DNA of 64,000 nt from Paenibacillus apiarius (GTDB lineage: Bacteria > Bacillota > Bacilli > Paenibacillales > Paenibacillaceae). A model generated the notes under the pieces. It was not told the DNA's origin, searched no databases, and was given only the letters and a program-made list of their open reading frames with translations. Positions 17,267 through 27,196 of this stretch are shown here, in pieces; within the stretch, counting starts at the first letter, position 1; every line of letters starts with the position of its first letter. The position numbers and the translations under genes were made by a program. The stretch spans positions 1,593,501-1,657,500 of the forward strand of contig NZ_JAFFHZ010000001.1 in the NCBI RefSeq assembly GCF_017052585.1. The letters are read 5' to 3'.

Positions 17267-18714
17267 CGGTTCGCCTTCGCCTCGACTTCCTCTTGCCGGT
17301 CCTCGAACACCGCTTTGATCGTTGTCCCGGCCCCTTCTTCACTGATGACTTCGAACGTCCCGCGGTGAATCCGCGCGATGCTGTGACAGATAGACAGCCC
17401 CAGGCCCGCGCCGTTAGATTTGCGCGTCCTTGCTTTGTCCGCCACATAGAATGGCTCGAAGATGTGGGCCAAATGCGCCTGCGACATCCCGATGCCCTGA
17501 TCCGCCACTTCCACAATGCGCCGCTTATTATCATTGTACACCTTAATCGTGACGCGCCCTTGCGCGGAAGACGCTTTGATCGCATTGTCCGCCAGATTGA
17601 AAATAAGCACCTTCATCAAATCTTTCTCCATCCGCAACCAGCAATCTTCGCACTCCAGGACAAGCTCAATTTGCTTCTCCTCCGCCTTCAAGGCGAGCGC
17701 CGCTTCCATCTCGCCAATGACGGCTCTCAGATTTTCCCGCCGCATCTCCACCTCATCGCCGCGCAGCACAATCAGATCCATCATCTTTGCCGCAAGCGAC
17801 TCCAGCCGCCTCGCCTCGCTTCCGATTACATCCAGACCGTCCACGAATACGCGCTCATCATATTTGGTCACCCGCAAAAACTCGGCATAGCCGATAATTG
17901 AAGTCAGCGGCGTCTTCAACTCATGCGTAAGGTTGTGAATAAAGCGCTGCTTCTCCAGATTGTTCATCTCCAGCGCCTTGATTTTCTCCTCCACCACCGC
18001 GACCATACCGTTAAAATGGGTCGCCAGATTGCCGATCTCATCCTGCGAACTTATCTCCACCCGCTTCGAGAAGTCCCCCTGGGCAATGACCTGGGCGGTT
18101 CCGACCATGTTTTCAATCGGCTTCGTCAGCCCTTTGCTAATGAAAAACATCAGAATCATATAGATGAGGCAGGCGGCGATATCGACTTGCCGGAAAAATT
18201 GATATTGTTCCATCCGCTCCGCATACACAGGCGTAACATCCTTCATGTAGCTGATCGCATACCGCTTCTGATTGATCTCGATCTGGGACACCGTGAACAG
18301 CATCGTGCGCTGATCGGCATCGCTCAACATGTACCGAATCTCGTCCAAGGGGGTATCAAGCAGTTCCCGCCGGGGATGAGGCATACCCGCGTCCGCGCTG
18401 CTGCTGTACACCGTATGATGATCCGGTTCGCGCGTTATCTGCAAATACAGATGAGGATCGTTGTTCCGCGCCATAAAATCAGTTCCGGTATTGGAGAGCA
18501 CCGTTTTTTCATAATCGAGAGAATGGTATATCTTCAAAATCGGCACAATCGTCTCCACCGTCGAACGAATGCTCAGGCTCTCCCTTAGCGTCGCATTGAT
18601 CTCTTGCTTCAGCAGCTTGCCATGATTGCGTTCAATGATGAACACGGAGGCCAGATTGAAAATAACGACAAACACCAGGATGGAGAACAGGCAAATCTTC
18701 TGCCAAAACTTCAT
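17263..18714 (-). CDS. Sensor histidine kinase (HAMP, HisKA, HATPase)
   Basis: A 483-aa membrane kinase. One helix (ICLFSILVFVVIFNLASVFI) is followed by an extracellular sensor of about 135 residues, a second helix near residue 170, a HAMP segment (GLTKPIENMVGTAQVIAQGD), the phospho-acceptor H-box NLTHELKTPLTSIIGYAEFL near residue 265, an N-box with LADNAIKAS, and G-boxes DQGIGM and GAGLGLSIC. All catalytic motifs are intact. The gene starts two bases after the stop of the response regulator gene and overlaps the next lipoprotein gene. The sensed signal is unknown. Confidence 0.93.
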   Translation of the reverse strand: MKFWQKICLFSILVFVVIFNLASVFIIERNHGKLLKQEINATLRESLSIRSTVETIVPILKIYHSLDYEKTVLSNTGTDFMARNNDPHLYLQITREPDHHTVYSSSADAGMPHPRRELLDTPLDEIRYMLSDADQRTMLFTVSQIEINQKRYAISYMKDVTPVYAERMEQYQFFRQVDIAACLIYMILMFFISKGLTKPIENMVGTAQVIAQGDFSKRVEISSQDEIGNLATHFNGMVAVVEEKIKALEMNNLEKQRFIHNLTHELKTPLTSIIGYAEFLRVTKYDERVFVDGLDVIGSEARRLESLAAKMMDLIVLRGDEVEMRRENLRAVIGEMEAALALKAEEKQIELVLECEDCWLRMEKDLMKVLIFNLADNAIKASSAQGRVTIKVYNDNKRRIVEVADQGIGMSQAHLAHIFEPFYVADKARTRKSNGAGLGLSICHSIARIHRGTFEVISEEGAGTTIKAVFEDRQEEVEAKANR

Positions 18715-18716
18715 CC

Positions 18717-19397
18717 CTACGCCTCCAGGCGGTAGCCGACTTTATAAATTGTTTTAATCTGATCCTTGAGCTCCAGCTTTTTGCGGAGTGACTTAATATG
18801 CATGTCCACCGTTCGCGTGTCGCCAAAATAGTCTCTTCCCCACACTTTATCCAGCAATTGTTCCCGGGAAAGCGCCATATTTTTATTTTTCAATAGTACG
18901 ACAAGCAGCTCGAACTCCTTCATCGTCAACTCTACCGTCTTCCCGCGAAGCGTGACCTCTCTTCGGTCCAGCAGCACCTCAACCTCATGGCAGGCGAGCG
19001 CCGTCTCCTCCCGGCCGCATCTTCGCAGCACCGTTTCGATACGCGCAAGCAGTTCAAGCGTCTCAAACGGCTTCACGATATAATCCTCCGCCCCGAGCTT
19101 CAAGCCGTTCACCTTGTCAAACACCGAATTTTTCGCAGTCAAAAAAATGACGGGAACATTGAACGGTTGAAGCTCCTCCATCAGTTCAAACCCGCCGATC
19201 CCCGGAATCATGACATCCAACAGCACCAGATCGAACCTTTCCTTCCGAATCCGCGCCAACGCCTCATGCCCGTCATACGCCTCAGCCGTATCATAATTGA
19301 CAATATTCAAATTCATCTTGATAATCTTGGAAATATTCTCATCGTCTTCAACAATTAAAATTCTTCTGCTCAAAGCGTACCCGCACTCCCGACTCAT
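18717..19397 (-). CDS. OmpR-family response regulator
   Basis: A receiver domain (RILIVEDDENISKIIKMNL, phospho-Asp in LVLLDVMIPG, Lys in EDYIVKPFETLE) and a winged-helix DNA-binding domain (RREVTLRGKTVELTMKEFEL, DTRTVDMHIKSLRKKL). 226 aa from the ATG at 19397; that ATG has no clear ribosome site, and a TTG eight codons in (19373) may be the true start. First gene of the regulator-kinase-lipoprotein operon. Its probable target is the tandem repeat before the adjacent ABC operon. Confidence 0.92.
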   Translation of the reverse strand: MSRECGYALSRRILIVEDDENISKIIKMNLNIVNYDTAEAYDGHEALARIRKERFDLVLLDVMIPGIGGFELMEELQPFNVPVIFLTAKNSVFDKVNGLKLGAEDYIVKPFETLELLARIETVLRRCGREETALACHEVEVLLDRREVTLRGKTVELTMKEFELLVVLLKNKNMALSREQLLDKVWGRDYFGDTRTVDMHIKSLRKKLELKDQIKTIYKVGYRLEA

Positions 19398-19479
19398 AAT
19401 AATATCAATCTATCAATCTCAAGCGTAATGGCAATAAAATGGGGTCTTGACCAATCCTCCCCAGTACCTTTATTCTTCC

Positions 19480-19780
19480 TCATACTATAATAATCCGGAC
19501 TCCTATGAAAGCCCAAATCCCCCCAAAGGGACCAAATATAGCGCCGGATACGGCTCCTATCGTCGTATCTCGAAACGCATCCCCCATATAAGCCGTAACG
19601 TCGCTGACTTGCCCCCGGTGGATATCTGAGATCGCTTTTCCCGCTACGGCTGCCGTACCGGATATGGCCGCCGTCGAAGCAACAACGGCTGCGATGACAA
19701 CAGCACTGGCTCCCGCGTGAGCTCTGAACCGGAGCCGTTGCAGGCGAAGCTGCTTAAGCGCACGAATCGCCTCCTTAGCC
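19480..19780 (-). pseudogene. Fragment of a polymorphic toxin or similar large secreted protein
   Basis: A minus-strand frame open for about 100 codons reads LRFRAHAGASAVVIAAVV, then STAAISGTAAVAGKAISDI, HRGQVSDVTAYMGDAF and TTIGAVSGAIFGPFGG, then a stop. Such Ala/Gly-rich stretches with SD-RG-VSD precede the toxin module in LXG and related toxins of Firmicutes. There is no start codon, and an in-frame TAG lies just upstream, so this is a leftover. No toxin or immunity domain is attached. Confidence 0.45.
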
Positions 19781-19952
19781 TAAAAATCTATACATTTATC
19801 CCACTAACGCATGATATGTACTCCATTTGCAGAACTTATGGACTCCTGTCTCTCTCTAAAAAACTGCGACAGCAAGATCATCAAACGGGATGCTTCCGGT
19901 CCAATCTTCTTAGAAGATTCCGGGAGGTAAAGCTTCGTATAACGTAAAAGAC

Positions 19953-19978
19953 CGGTTGCCAAAGGATTACGGCAACCG
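19953..19978 (-). terminator. Terminator at the end of the citrate operon
   Basis: CGGTTGCC, 10-base loop, GGCAACCG, followed on the minus strand by TCTTTT. It lies 29 bases past the citG stop. Confidence 0.8.
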
Positions 19979-20006
19979 ATCGTTTCACTTACGGTAACGG
20001 TTATAT

Positions 20007-20912
20007 TTAATCTTCGCGCAGCACAGATGCACGTTCTGTTCCCTCGCTGCAAATGCGGTCCAGCATGATGGTGACCGCGAGCAGGTCCGCCGAACCGCCG
20101 GGGCTGATGTTTCGCTTGATGAAGTCCTCGTCCAGCTCGCATACCATTTGTCTGCCCTGGTCCGTCAGCATGCCGCCGGCGTCCAGAACGCGCTGAGCCT
20201 GCCCTTGGACAATCGCCAGTGTGTCCATGTCGTGTCTGGCGACAATGTTTGTGTCCTCGTTTACGGTCATCAAATGGAGCAGCGTCTGCACGCATCTATC
20301 GTTCATGTGGCAAGCACCCTGGGATTTTAAATGCCGGAACGCCGGAAGCGAGCAGTTCCTTACGGTAGGAAATCCGTTCTCCACTTCTCCGCGGATTCCT
20401 TTCAAGCCGAATTTCCTGTACAGCGTTTCCCCGTTGGTCAGCCCTTCCGTCTTCTTCAAGGAATCCAGCTCGCGCGAGCACAAACCCGCCGTCATCCTGG
20501 ATATTCGCTCGCAAAGAGCGTCTTCATCCACACGGGCCCTTTGCTGCTCCACCATACAGCAAGCTGCGGCGGCACAGATGATCCCAAGTGAGAACACCAG
20601 CCCCTTGTGGGTGTTTACGCCGCCTGTAGCGTCAAACATGGCTTGTTCGGCCGCCATGCCAAGCGGCCGCAGGCTGTTGAAAAGCTCCTGCGGATGGTCC
20701 CCGCGAAACTCCGCTCCCAACCGGGCACACTTGACGAAATAGGAATAAAGGGCGGCAGAGCTCTCCATAAAGGTGAGAAAGTCCATGTCATTATGCGCGC
20801 CCCGATTGAACCGGTCAACCAAACCCGGCTTCGGACTGGCGGAAACCTCCAGCAGCAGCGCCAGCACCGCATCTTTTCCCAGCTTCTCGCAAAGCTCAAC
20901 CTCTGCCATCAT
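20007..20912 (-). CDS. citG: Triphosphoribosyl-dephospho-CoA synthase
   Basis: 301 aa. CitG joins dephospho-CoA and ATP to give the precursor of the prosthetic group of citrate lyase. Family motifs are SPKPGLVDRFNRGAHNDMDF near residue 27, the Gly-rich DATGGVNTHKGLVFSLG near residue 95 and the C-terminal NISPGGSADLLAVTIMLDRI. It is the last gene of the cit operon; its start lies four bases after the stop of the malic enzyme gene, with GGAGAAAGGTGA as ribosome site. Confidence 0.93.
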   Translation of the reverse strand: MMAEVELCEKLGKDAVLALLLEVSASPKPGLVDRFNRGAHNDMDFLTFMESSAALYSYFVKCARLGAEFRGDHPQELFNSLRPLGMAAEQAMFDATGGVNTHKGLVFSLGIICAAAACCMVEQQRARVDEDALCERISRMTAGLCSRELDSLKKTEGLTNGETLYRKFGLKGIRGEVENGFPTVRNCSLPAFRHLKSQGACHMNDRCVQTLLHLMTVNEDTNIVARHDMDTLAIVQGQAQRVLDAGGMLTDQGRQMVCELDEDFIKRNISPGGSADLLAVTIMLDRICSEGTERASVLRED

Positions 20913-20915
20913 AGG

Positions 20916-22646
20916 TCACCTTTCTCCTAAGCCAAAATGGAATTGGTTTTTTCCGATGTGAGGCTTATAAACCGGCTCCCACATGGCGTTTTGCACCGCT
21001 TCTTCGATATGGTCCGTCGGAGCGCCCGCTACGCCATCCTTCATCGCGGCCTTCGCCACCGCAATAGCTACGGCTTTCGACACGCTGCGAAGATCCTCTA
21101 CCTTGGGCAACAAGGATGTGCCGGGCTTGGTAATATCGACAAGACCGGCTACGGCGGATGCGGCAGCCGTAAACATATTTTCCGTGATCAGCCTGGCTTT
21201 CACGACAATGGAGCCAAGGCCGAGGCCGGGAAACACGAACGCGTTATTGGATTGCCCGATCGCATACTCCGTTCCTTTATACGCAACAGGCTCAAACGGG
21301 CTGCCCGTGGCGATCAGCGCTTTGCCGTCCGTCCACTCGATCAAGCTGCCCGGCGCCGCTTCCGCTAAAGCTGTCGGGTTAGACATCGGCATGATGATGG
21401 GCCGTTCCACGTGCCTCGCCATCTCTTTGACGATTTCTTCCGTGAAAGCGCCGGCCACGCCGGATGTGCCGATCAGAATCGTGGGCTTCACCTGGCGAAT
21501 GACTTCCAGCAGAGGAATGGTTCCCTTCTCGCAGCGTTTCCAGTCCGCCACTTCATCGGCTTTTCGAACGTAAGGCCGCTGGAATTCCAGTATTCCGTCC
21601 ATCTCGTCCGTTAACAGCCCGCGTTGATCAATGGCCCAAAATCTATCGTACGCATCCTCTTCGGAAAGTCCGTCCGCCATCATCGCCCGGCTGATCTGAT
21701 CGGCATTGCCGGTGCCCGCCGAGCCGGGGCCGAAGACAACGATCCGCTGCTCCCGCAGCGGAACACCCGTGAGCTTGAGCGCCGATAAGATGGCGGCAAG
21801 CGTAACCGCGCCCGTGCCCTGAATATCGTCATTGAACGTGAGGATTCGATCCTTGTAGGACTTGATAATGTTGCGGGCGTTCACGATGCCGAAGTCTTCC
21901 CAATGAAGCAGGGCGTTCGGGAACCGCTCAAGCGCCTTGGCAATAAAGGTAGCGACAAATGCCATATACCGTTCTCCTTTGATCCGCTCATGACGGTTGC
22001 CGATATAAAGCGGGTCCTTGAGCAGCTTCTCGTTATTCGTCCCCGCATCGAGCACGACTGCGAGAACCCGGCCCGGATGGATGCCTGCGGCTGCCGTATA
22101 AACCGCCAGCTTCCCGATGCAAATATTAATGCCGCCTACTCCCCAGTCGCCGATCCCCAAGATGCTTTCGGAATCGGTGGCGACAATCAGATCGATATCG
22201 TCCGGCTTCGCATCGATATGGGCGAATGTCTCCTCCATGCCGCCGATGTCGTCGATCGAAAGGTACACACCGTCGGGGCTATGGTATTCCAAGCTGTAAT
22301 TCTGGATCGCTTCCCCAACCGTCGGCGTGTAGATAACGGGCAGCATCTCGCTGATGTGATCGCTCAACAGACGATAGAACAGAACCGTATTTCGCTTTGC
22401 CAGATCGTTTAGCATGATGTTCTGCCGCAGCTTGTTCGGCTGCGCGAGAAATTGCTCATAGGCCCGTTTGGCTTGCTCTTCCAAGGTCAGCACGATGGGG
22501 GGCAGCAATCCTTCGAGCTTCAATTTCTTGCGCTCTTCCAGCGTAAAGGCCACGCCTTTATTGAGTAACGGCTTGGCGAGAATTTCTTTCCCGCAGACGA
22601 CGGATGCTTCATCGCGCTCAGTGGTTGGAAGATGTAGAGCTGCCAT
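20916..22646 (-). CDS. Large-type NAD-dependent malic (or malolactic) enzyme
   Basis: A 576-aa soluble enzyme. It has the large malic enzyme signature: [20 protein letters not shown], then [18 protein letters not shown], the divalent-metal/NAD region [20 protein letters not shown], the Rossmann motif [17 protein letters not shown] and the [15 protein letters not shown] segment. Members decarboxylate malate to pyruvate with NAD, or to lactate in the malolactic branch; the sequence alone does not separate them. Its place inside a citrate operon, between citX and citG, is unusual and suggests malate is co-fermented or made from oxaloacetate. Confidence 0.88.
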   Translation of the reverse strand: MAALHLPTTERDEASVVCGKEILAKPLLNKGVAFTLEERKKLKLEGLLPPIVLTLEEQAKRAYEQFLAQPNKLRQNIMLNDLAKRNTVLFYRLLSDHISEMLPVIYTPTVGEAIQNYSLEYHSPDGVYLSIDDIGGMEETFAHIDAKPDDIDLIVATDSESILGIGDWGVGGINICIGKLAVYTAAAGIHPGRVLAVVLDAGTNNEKLLKDPLYIGNRHERIKGERYMAFVATFIAKALERFPNALLHWEDFGIVNARNIIKSYKDRILTFNDDIQGTGAVTLAAILSALKLTGVPLREQRIVVFGPGSAGTGNADQISRAMMADGLSEEDAYDRFWAIDQRGLLTDEMDGILEFQRPYVRKADEVADWKRCEKGTIPLLEVIRQVKPTILIGTSGVAGAFTEEIVKEMARHVERPIIMPMSNPTALAEAAPGSLIEWTDGKALIATGSPFEPVAYKGTEYAIGQSNNAFVFPGLGLGSIVVKARLITENMFTAAASAVAGLVDITKPGTSLLPKVEDLRSVSKAVAIAVAKAAMKDGVAGAPTDHIEEAVQNAMWEPVYKPHIGKNQFHFGLGER

Positions 22647-22673
22647 TCGATTTTCCCTCTTTCTTCATTATAG

Positions 22674-23234
22674 TTAACAGACAAACTCCGTAGTTCTTGC
22701 ATGTACGGCTTCCTTCTGAAAATAATCGTCCGCGATCTTTTGAATAGCGTGCAAAAGCTCGGTTATGGAATGCGCCCTGCTCCGTCCGCATACGTGCGCG
22801 TCCTGTTCGCACAGCAGGCACTTGCGCTTGGGATGACTCAGCTCCTCTCTGGATATAATCGTTCCGTTGCGCCCGATAACGTCCATATCCAGCAATCTGC
22901 CCAGGGGATGTAGGTTCTCCAGCGATATGAGAAGCTCCTTGACCGCACGTTCATCCGCATCGACGACAATAAATGCTTCGGAACCTGTCGCAAGATTATA
23001 AGTTTCCAGATAGACCGGCGATATTCGATTCATTGTCAGTCGATGAATCAGGCTCTGATACCCCTCCTGGAAAATTTGCCTGCTCATCGAAGTGGATTTC
23101 CGGGGACCGGGGATGTTTACCGTAAAGGAAATTAACGGCAGCGAGAAGGTCTCCAGAAGTCTTCTTTGTGTGGCCGCCCTGTCTTCGCGGGCCAGCAGCA
23201 TCTGTTCAAGGGTTACTTCAACGTCTTGCATCAT
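22674..23234 (-). CDS. citX: Apo-citrate lyase phosphoribosyl-dephospho-CoA transferase
   Basis: 186 aa. CitX transfers the CitG product onto the serine of the acyl carrier subunit CitD. Visible family marks are SFTVNIPGPRKSTSMSRQIF, the NLATGSEAFIVVDADERAVK segment and HPLGRLLDMDVIG, followed by a Cys-rich tail RKCLLCEQDAHVCGRSRAHS. The start codon overlaps the citC stop (ATGA). Length and order (citC-citX) are standard. Confidence 0.92.
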   Translation of the reverse strand: MMQDVEVTLEQMLLAREDRAATQRRLLETFSLPLISFTVNIPGPRKSTSMSRQIFQEGYQSLIHRLTMNRISPVYLETYNLATGSEAFIVVDADERAVKELLISLENLHPLGRLLDMDVIGRNGTIISREELSHPKRKCLLCEQDAHVCGRSRAHSITELLHAIQKIADDYFQKEAVHARTTEFVC

Positions 23235-24271
23235 GGCGTCTCTCCCCGGATACGACGAATAAGTTCACCGGCCCCCGGCGACATCAGGAACGTATAGGTC
23301 GTCTCCGGGACCAGGTCTTGTACGGCATTCATATCGCCCTTACGAATCAGCTCCCGGACTCTCGATGCGCTGATGGCCACTCCGCCGGCTGCCAATCTCG
23401 GCACTTCCTCCACTTCGATTCCGCAGGAAGGAAGCATCTCTTTCATGATCCGGTTATAGGCGCGGGTAACCTCGCAGAACGGTTCTTCGCCTACAAACCT
23501 TTTTTCAATCCGCAAAGAAGGCGCGATATATCGGGTAAAAAGGGTCAGGTCAAGCTTGGCATAGGTCTCCGCCACGTCCTCATACTTCTTCATAAAATAA
23601 GACGGAAAGGTAGCGTCGGATATGATATAATCCTTGCCCCAATGCAGCACTACGTTGGACAGATGCTTGATCCCGTCCTGCACCAGCCTGTATCTGATTT
23701 CCGACGGAAAAATCGACCTGTCCTCCCGGACGACGAACACATGCAGCCTTTTGCACCTGGCGGCGGCATATTCAATCAAGTACCGGTGTCCTAATGTAAA
23801 CGGATTGCAGTTGACGACCATCGCCGCCGAAGGAACCGCTTCGCCGGATTCGCGCAGGGCGTTATCGAGATACTTTTGTACGCCGTCCCTTCGATTCTCC
23901 AGCAGCACGATTTTAGGCGGCACTTCGGCGATAGCATGAAAGCCGAGACCGGAAAATATCCGCTTGTTCTCGGGCTTGGTAAAAATGAACAGGTGCGTCC
24001 GGCCTCTCCGGTATTCTTCGTTCACCAGATGCGTGACGACCCGGGCCGAAAGCCCTTGGCTTTTATATTCGTCATCGACGGCGATGCATTTCAGCACCCT
24101 GCCGGAGAAGGAGCCCGTGGCCACCATTCGGCCGTCGTCCACGATGGCCACGGCATATTCCATTTCCTTGTCCACCGTCAGTCCCTGCGTGCCAAGGAAC
24201 GCCTGAAGCCCGCTGATATCGCGCCCAGATTCCAGCCTTAGAACCTGTTCCTGCAGTTGATCTGTCCACAT
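23231..24271 (-). CDS. citC: Citrate lyase synthetase ([citrate (pro-3S)-lyase] ligase)
   Basis: 346 aa. CitC acetylates the thiol of the citrate lyase prosthetic group with acetate and ATP, switching the enzyme on. The N terminus is a GNAT-like domain (IAVDDEYKSQGLSARVVTHL near residue 65). The C-terminal part is a nucleotidyltransferase with NCNPFTLGHRYLIEYAA (the HxGH-like motif) and a late ISASRVRELIRKG. It lies between citM and citX; the gap on the citM side (24272-24383) carries a hairpin. Confidence 0.93.
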   Translation of the reverse strand: MWTDQLQEQVLRLESGRDISGLQAFLGTQGLTVDKEMEYAVAIVDDGRMVATGSFSGRVLKCIAVDDEYKSQGLSARVVTHLVNEEYRRGRTHLFIFTKPENKRIFSGLGFHAIAEVPPKIVLLENRRDGVQKYLDNALRESGEAVPSAAMVVNCNPFTLGHRYLIEYAAARCKRLHVFVVREDRSIFPSEIRYRLVQDGIKHLSNVVLHWGKDYIISDATFPSYFMKKYEDVAETYAKLDLTLFTRYIAPSLRIEKRFVGEEPFCEVTRAYNRIMKEMLPSCGIEVEEVPRLAAGGVAISASRVRELIRKGDMNAVQDLVPETTYTFLMSPGAGELIRRIRGETP

Positions 24272-24293
24272 GGCATTCTCTCCAATAAAGGAA

Positions 24294-24334
24294 GGCGCGT
24301 CCCGTCCCTGTATAGGTATGGACGAATACGCGCC
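24294..24334. repeat. Intergenic hairpin between citM-like gene and citC
   Basis: GGCGCGT ... ACGCGCC with an inner GTCC/GGAC stem. There is no T run, so it may be an mRNA stability or processing element that balances expression within the operon. Confidence 0.5.
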
Positions 24335-24383
24335 CCATAATTATCCCGCCGCTGGAGCTGTGGGAGGGCCGATTATTATCTTG

Positions 24384-25544
24384 CTACCCCTGTTGCCGGG
24401 CAACCGTTTTGACCGCTTCGCTGACGGCGGTACTTACTCTTTTATCCAGTGCGTCCGGGACGATATATTGCTCGTTCAGCTCATCATCCTGCACCAATTC
24501 GGCGATTCCTTTGGCGGCGGCGAGCTTCATTTCATCGGTAATAGCGGCTGCTTTGACATCCAGAGCGCCTCTGAATATACCCGGGAACACCAGCAGGTTG
24601 TTGATCTGATTGTCGAAATCCGATCTCCCGGTGGCCACAATTCTTGCGCCGCCCTGAAACGCTTCATCCGGCAAAATTTCCGGAACCGGGTTGGCAAGCG
24701 CGAAAATGATGCTGTCCGGATTCATCGTTTGCACCATTTCTTTCGTTAGCACGCCTTCCACCGATGCGCCGATAAATACGTCCTTGCCTTTGATGACCTG
24801 TTCAAGCGGGCCCGTTTCGAGACTTCGGTTCGTAACCTTCGCCATACTTTTCTGCGCGTCGTTAATGGAATCGTCGTTCTCGACAATGGCCCCGTTGATA
24901 TCGCACAATACGATATGCTTGGCTCCAGCTGCAAGCAATAGCTTCGCAATGGCAATTCCCGATGCGCCTGCGCCGTTGATCAAGATGTTTACGCTATCAA
25001 GCGACTTATTGACGATCTTTAGCGCGTTGTACAAGCCAGCCAATACCGCGACGGCCGTGCCGTGCTGATCGTCGTGATAGACCGGAATATCGAGCAGCTC
25101 TTTCAGCTTGTCTTCGATATAGAAGCATTCCGGCGCTTTAATGTCTTCCAGATGAATGCCGCCGAAGCCCGGAGCGATGACTTGAATGGTTCTGACAATT
25201 TCATCCGGGTCAGAGCTGTCGATACAGATCGGATACGCATCCACGCCGCCGAATTCCTTAAGCAGCAGCGCCTTGCCTTCGATTACGGGCAATCCCGCCT
25301 CCGGACCGATATCGCCAAGCCCTAAAACCGCCGTTCCGTTCGTAAGAATGGCAACGGTGCAGCCTTTGATCGTATACTCGTAAGCTTTGCTTTTGTCTTT
25401 GGCGATTTCTTTGCATGGCTCGGCTACTCCCGGCGTATACGCAATGGCCAGATCATCTTTGGTATTGATGGGCATTTTTCCTGCGATTTGCAGCTTTCCG
25501 TTGCTTTCCTTATGCGCTTTTAACGCCACTTCTTTTATGCTCAT
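24384..25544 (-). CDS. citM: Small-type malic enzyme, likely oxaloacetate decarboxylase (CitM-like)
   Basis: 386 aa, soluble. Key segments: [20 protein letters not shown] (Tyr and the substrate region), [39 protein letters not shown], metal ligands in [17 protein letters not shown] and [20 protein letters not shown], and the Rossmann [21 protein letters not shown]. Homologues inside lactic acid bacterial cit clusters (CitM) decarboxylate oxaloacetate to pyruvate. Here it sits directly after citF, and no membrane oxaloacetate decarboxylase subunits are present, so the same job is inferred. A plain malic enzyme is the alternative. Confidence 0.82.
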   Translation of the reverse strand: MSIKEVALKAHKESNGKLQIAGKMPINTKDDLAIAYTPGVAEPCKEIAKDKSKAYEYTIKGCTVAILTNGTAVLGLGDIGPEAGLPVIEGKALLLKEFGGVDAYPICIDSSDPDEIVRTIQVIAPGFGGIHLEDIKAPECFYIEDKLKELLDIPVYHDDQHGTAVAVLAGLYNALKIVNKSLDSVNILINGAGASGIAIAKLLLAAGAKHIVLCDINGAIVENDDSINDAQKSMAKVTNRSLETGPLEQVIKGKDVFIGASVEGVLTKEMVQTMNPDSIIFALANPVPEILPDEAFQGGARIVATGRSDFDNQINNLLVFPGIFRGALDVKAAAITDEMKLAAAKGIAELVQDDELNEQYIVPDALDKRVSTAVSEAVKTVARQQG

Positions 25545-25613
25545 TGTTTTATTTCGTATTGAACAGCAGGTTCAATACGGCCTCCTCTTCGATAGGATCA
25601 GAAACGCCCGTTC

Positions 25614-27179
25614 TTATTTGTTTTTTACCTGGCGGATGACGTCGATGACCGAGCCGTCGCGGTATTTGACAACGCCGACAATTTTATCCTCCCATTGGAT
25701 GGGCTCGGGATTTCCGATGATGCGGGTTGCTTTTTCCTTCAGTTCCTCAATCGTCACTACCGGAAGCTTGGCTGCTTTCAGGTTGTGCAGCAGGTCGTCC
25801 CGCAGCGGGTTGACCGCGATGCCCTGATCGGTGACGAGCACGTCGACCGTATGGCCTGGGGTAATGATCGTATTGACCTTGTCGAGAATCGTGGGCATTC
25901 TGCCGCGGATCAGCGGAGCGACAATAATCGAGGCGGAAGCTCCAGCCGCGGTGTCGCAATGTCCGCCCGAAGCGCCACGAATCACGCCGTCGGATCCTGT
26001 GATAACATTCACATTGAAATCAAGGTCGATTTCCAGCGCGCTCAGTACGACGACATCGAGCTGGTGCGCCGCGCATCCCTCGTTGTCGGGGCTCGCATAA
26101 TACTCGGCGTCGATCTGATGGTGGAAGCGGTTGTTCTTAAGCGATTCCACCGCTTTCAGGTCAAAGCTCTGCACGTCGAGCAGCCGGTGGATCAAGCCTT
26201 CTTCGTGCAGATCGACGATCTGTTGGGTGATACCGCCAAGGGCAAAGCTTGCCTTGACATTGTGCGCCAGCATCTTGTCCCGCAAAAACCGCGTCGTCGC
26301 AAGGGAAGCGCCGCCCGATCCGGTTTGCAGCGAGAATCCGTCCAGGAAGTAACCGGAAGCCTCGATAACGTCTGCGGCATAGCGGGCGATCAGGAGGTCC
26401 TTCGGATTGCTCGTATACCGGGTAGCTCCCGAGACGATTCCCTTCGGGTCGCCGATGCAATCGACTCCGACGACGTAATCGACCTGCGATTCCGGGATGC
26501 CGAAAGGAACGTTGGGGTACGGGACCAAGTTGTCGGTAACCATGACGACATGGTTCGCGTGCTGCGCATCCACTTTCGCATAGCCCAGCGAGCCGCAGGC
26601 GGAAGCGGCGGCATTGCCCCGCGAATAGCCGTTGGCGTTTCCGTACGGATCGCACGAAGGCACGCCGAGAAACGCGACGTCGATCGGGCATTCTCCTGAT
26701 GCGATCGCCCGCGCCCGGCCGCCGTGGGAGTTGATGACGACGGGAATGTCCATCAGGCCGTGCGAATAGGCTTGCGCGAGCTCACCTCTTAGGCCGCTCG
26801 TTTCAATTCTGCGGATGACGCCGTTCTGCACATGCTTGACCAATGGAGCATGGATATCCGTAAGCGAGCTGGCCGCGAGCACGAGGTCGCGAATGCCCAT
26901 CTCGGCGATTTTATCGATGACCATATTGACGATATAGTCTCCGTTGCGGAAATGATGGTGGAACGAGATCGTCATCCCGTCTCTTAAGCCGGTCGCTTTA
27001 ATGGCAGCTTCAATCGAAGCGATGATTTTGTTTTTGGCGGGATTTTGCTGGCGGTCCTTGAGCCGCTCCGTATTCTTATACTGGCCGTTGACCTGTTTCT
27101 TATGATAGGGGGTCAGCGAGCCGAGCCCGTCGATATGCAAGGGAATTTCTCTTCCTGCCTCGTTATGCATCACATTCAC
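25614..27179 (-). CDS. citF: Citrate lyase alpha subunit (citrate CoA-transferase)
   Basis: 521 aa, the usual length. CitF exchanges the acetyl group on the carrier subunit for citrate. Family segments include GLRDGMTISFHHHFRNGDYI near residue 63, AFLGVPSCDPYGNANGYSRG, LQTGSGGASLATTRFLRDKM, and the C-terminal GAVG-like GVIRGASGGHCDTAAGASAS with HTVDVLVTDQGIAVNP. It follows citE with a 17-base gap in a tightly packed citD-citE-citF order, as in other bacteria. Confidence 0.96.
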   Translation of the reverse strand: MNVMHNEAGREIPLHIDGLGSLTPYHKKQVNGQYKNTERLKDRQQNPAKNKIIASIEAAIKATGLRDGMTISFHHHFRNGDYIVNMVIDKIAEMGIRDLVLAASSLTDIHAPLVKHVQNGVIRRIETSGLRGELAQAYSHGLMDIPVVINSHGGRARAIASGECPIDVAFLGVPSCDPYGNANGYSRGNAAASACGSLGYAKVDAQHANHVVMVTDNLVPYPNVPFGIPESQVDYVVGVDCIGDPKGIVSGATRYTSNPKDLLIARYAADVIEASGYFLDGFSLQTGSGGASLATTRFLRDKMLAHNVKASFALGGITQQIVDLHEEGLIHRLLDVQSFDLKAVESLKNNRFHHQIDAEYYASPDNEGCAAHQLDVVVLSALEIDLDFNVNVITGSDGVIRGASGGHCDTAAGASASIIVAPLIRGRMPTILDKVNTIITPGHTVDVLVTDQGIAVNPLRDDLLHNLKAAKLPVVTIEELKEKATRIIGNPEPIQWEDKIVGVVKYRDGSVIDVIRQVKNK

Positions 27180-27196
27180 CTTATTCCATGTTATTT

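Noticed and set aside
25695..26699. 334-codon plus-strand frame over citF
   Set aside because: An antisense artefact of GC-biased codons in citF; it shows no protein family likeness.
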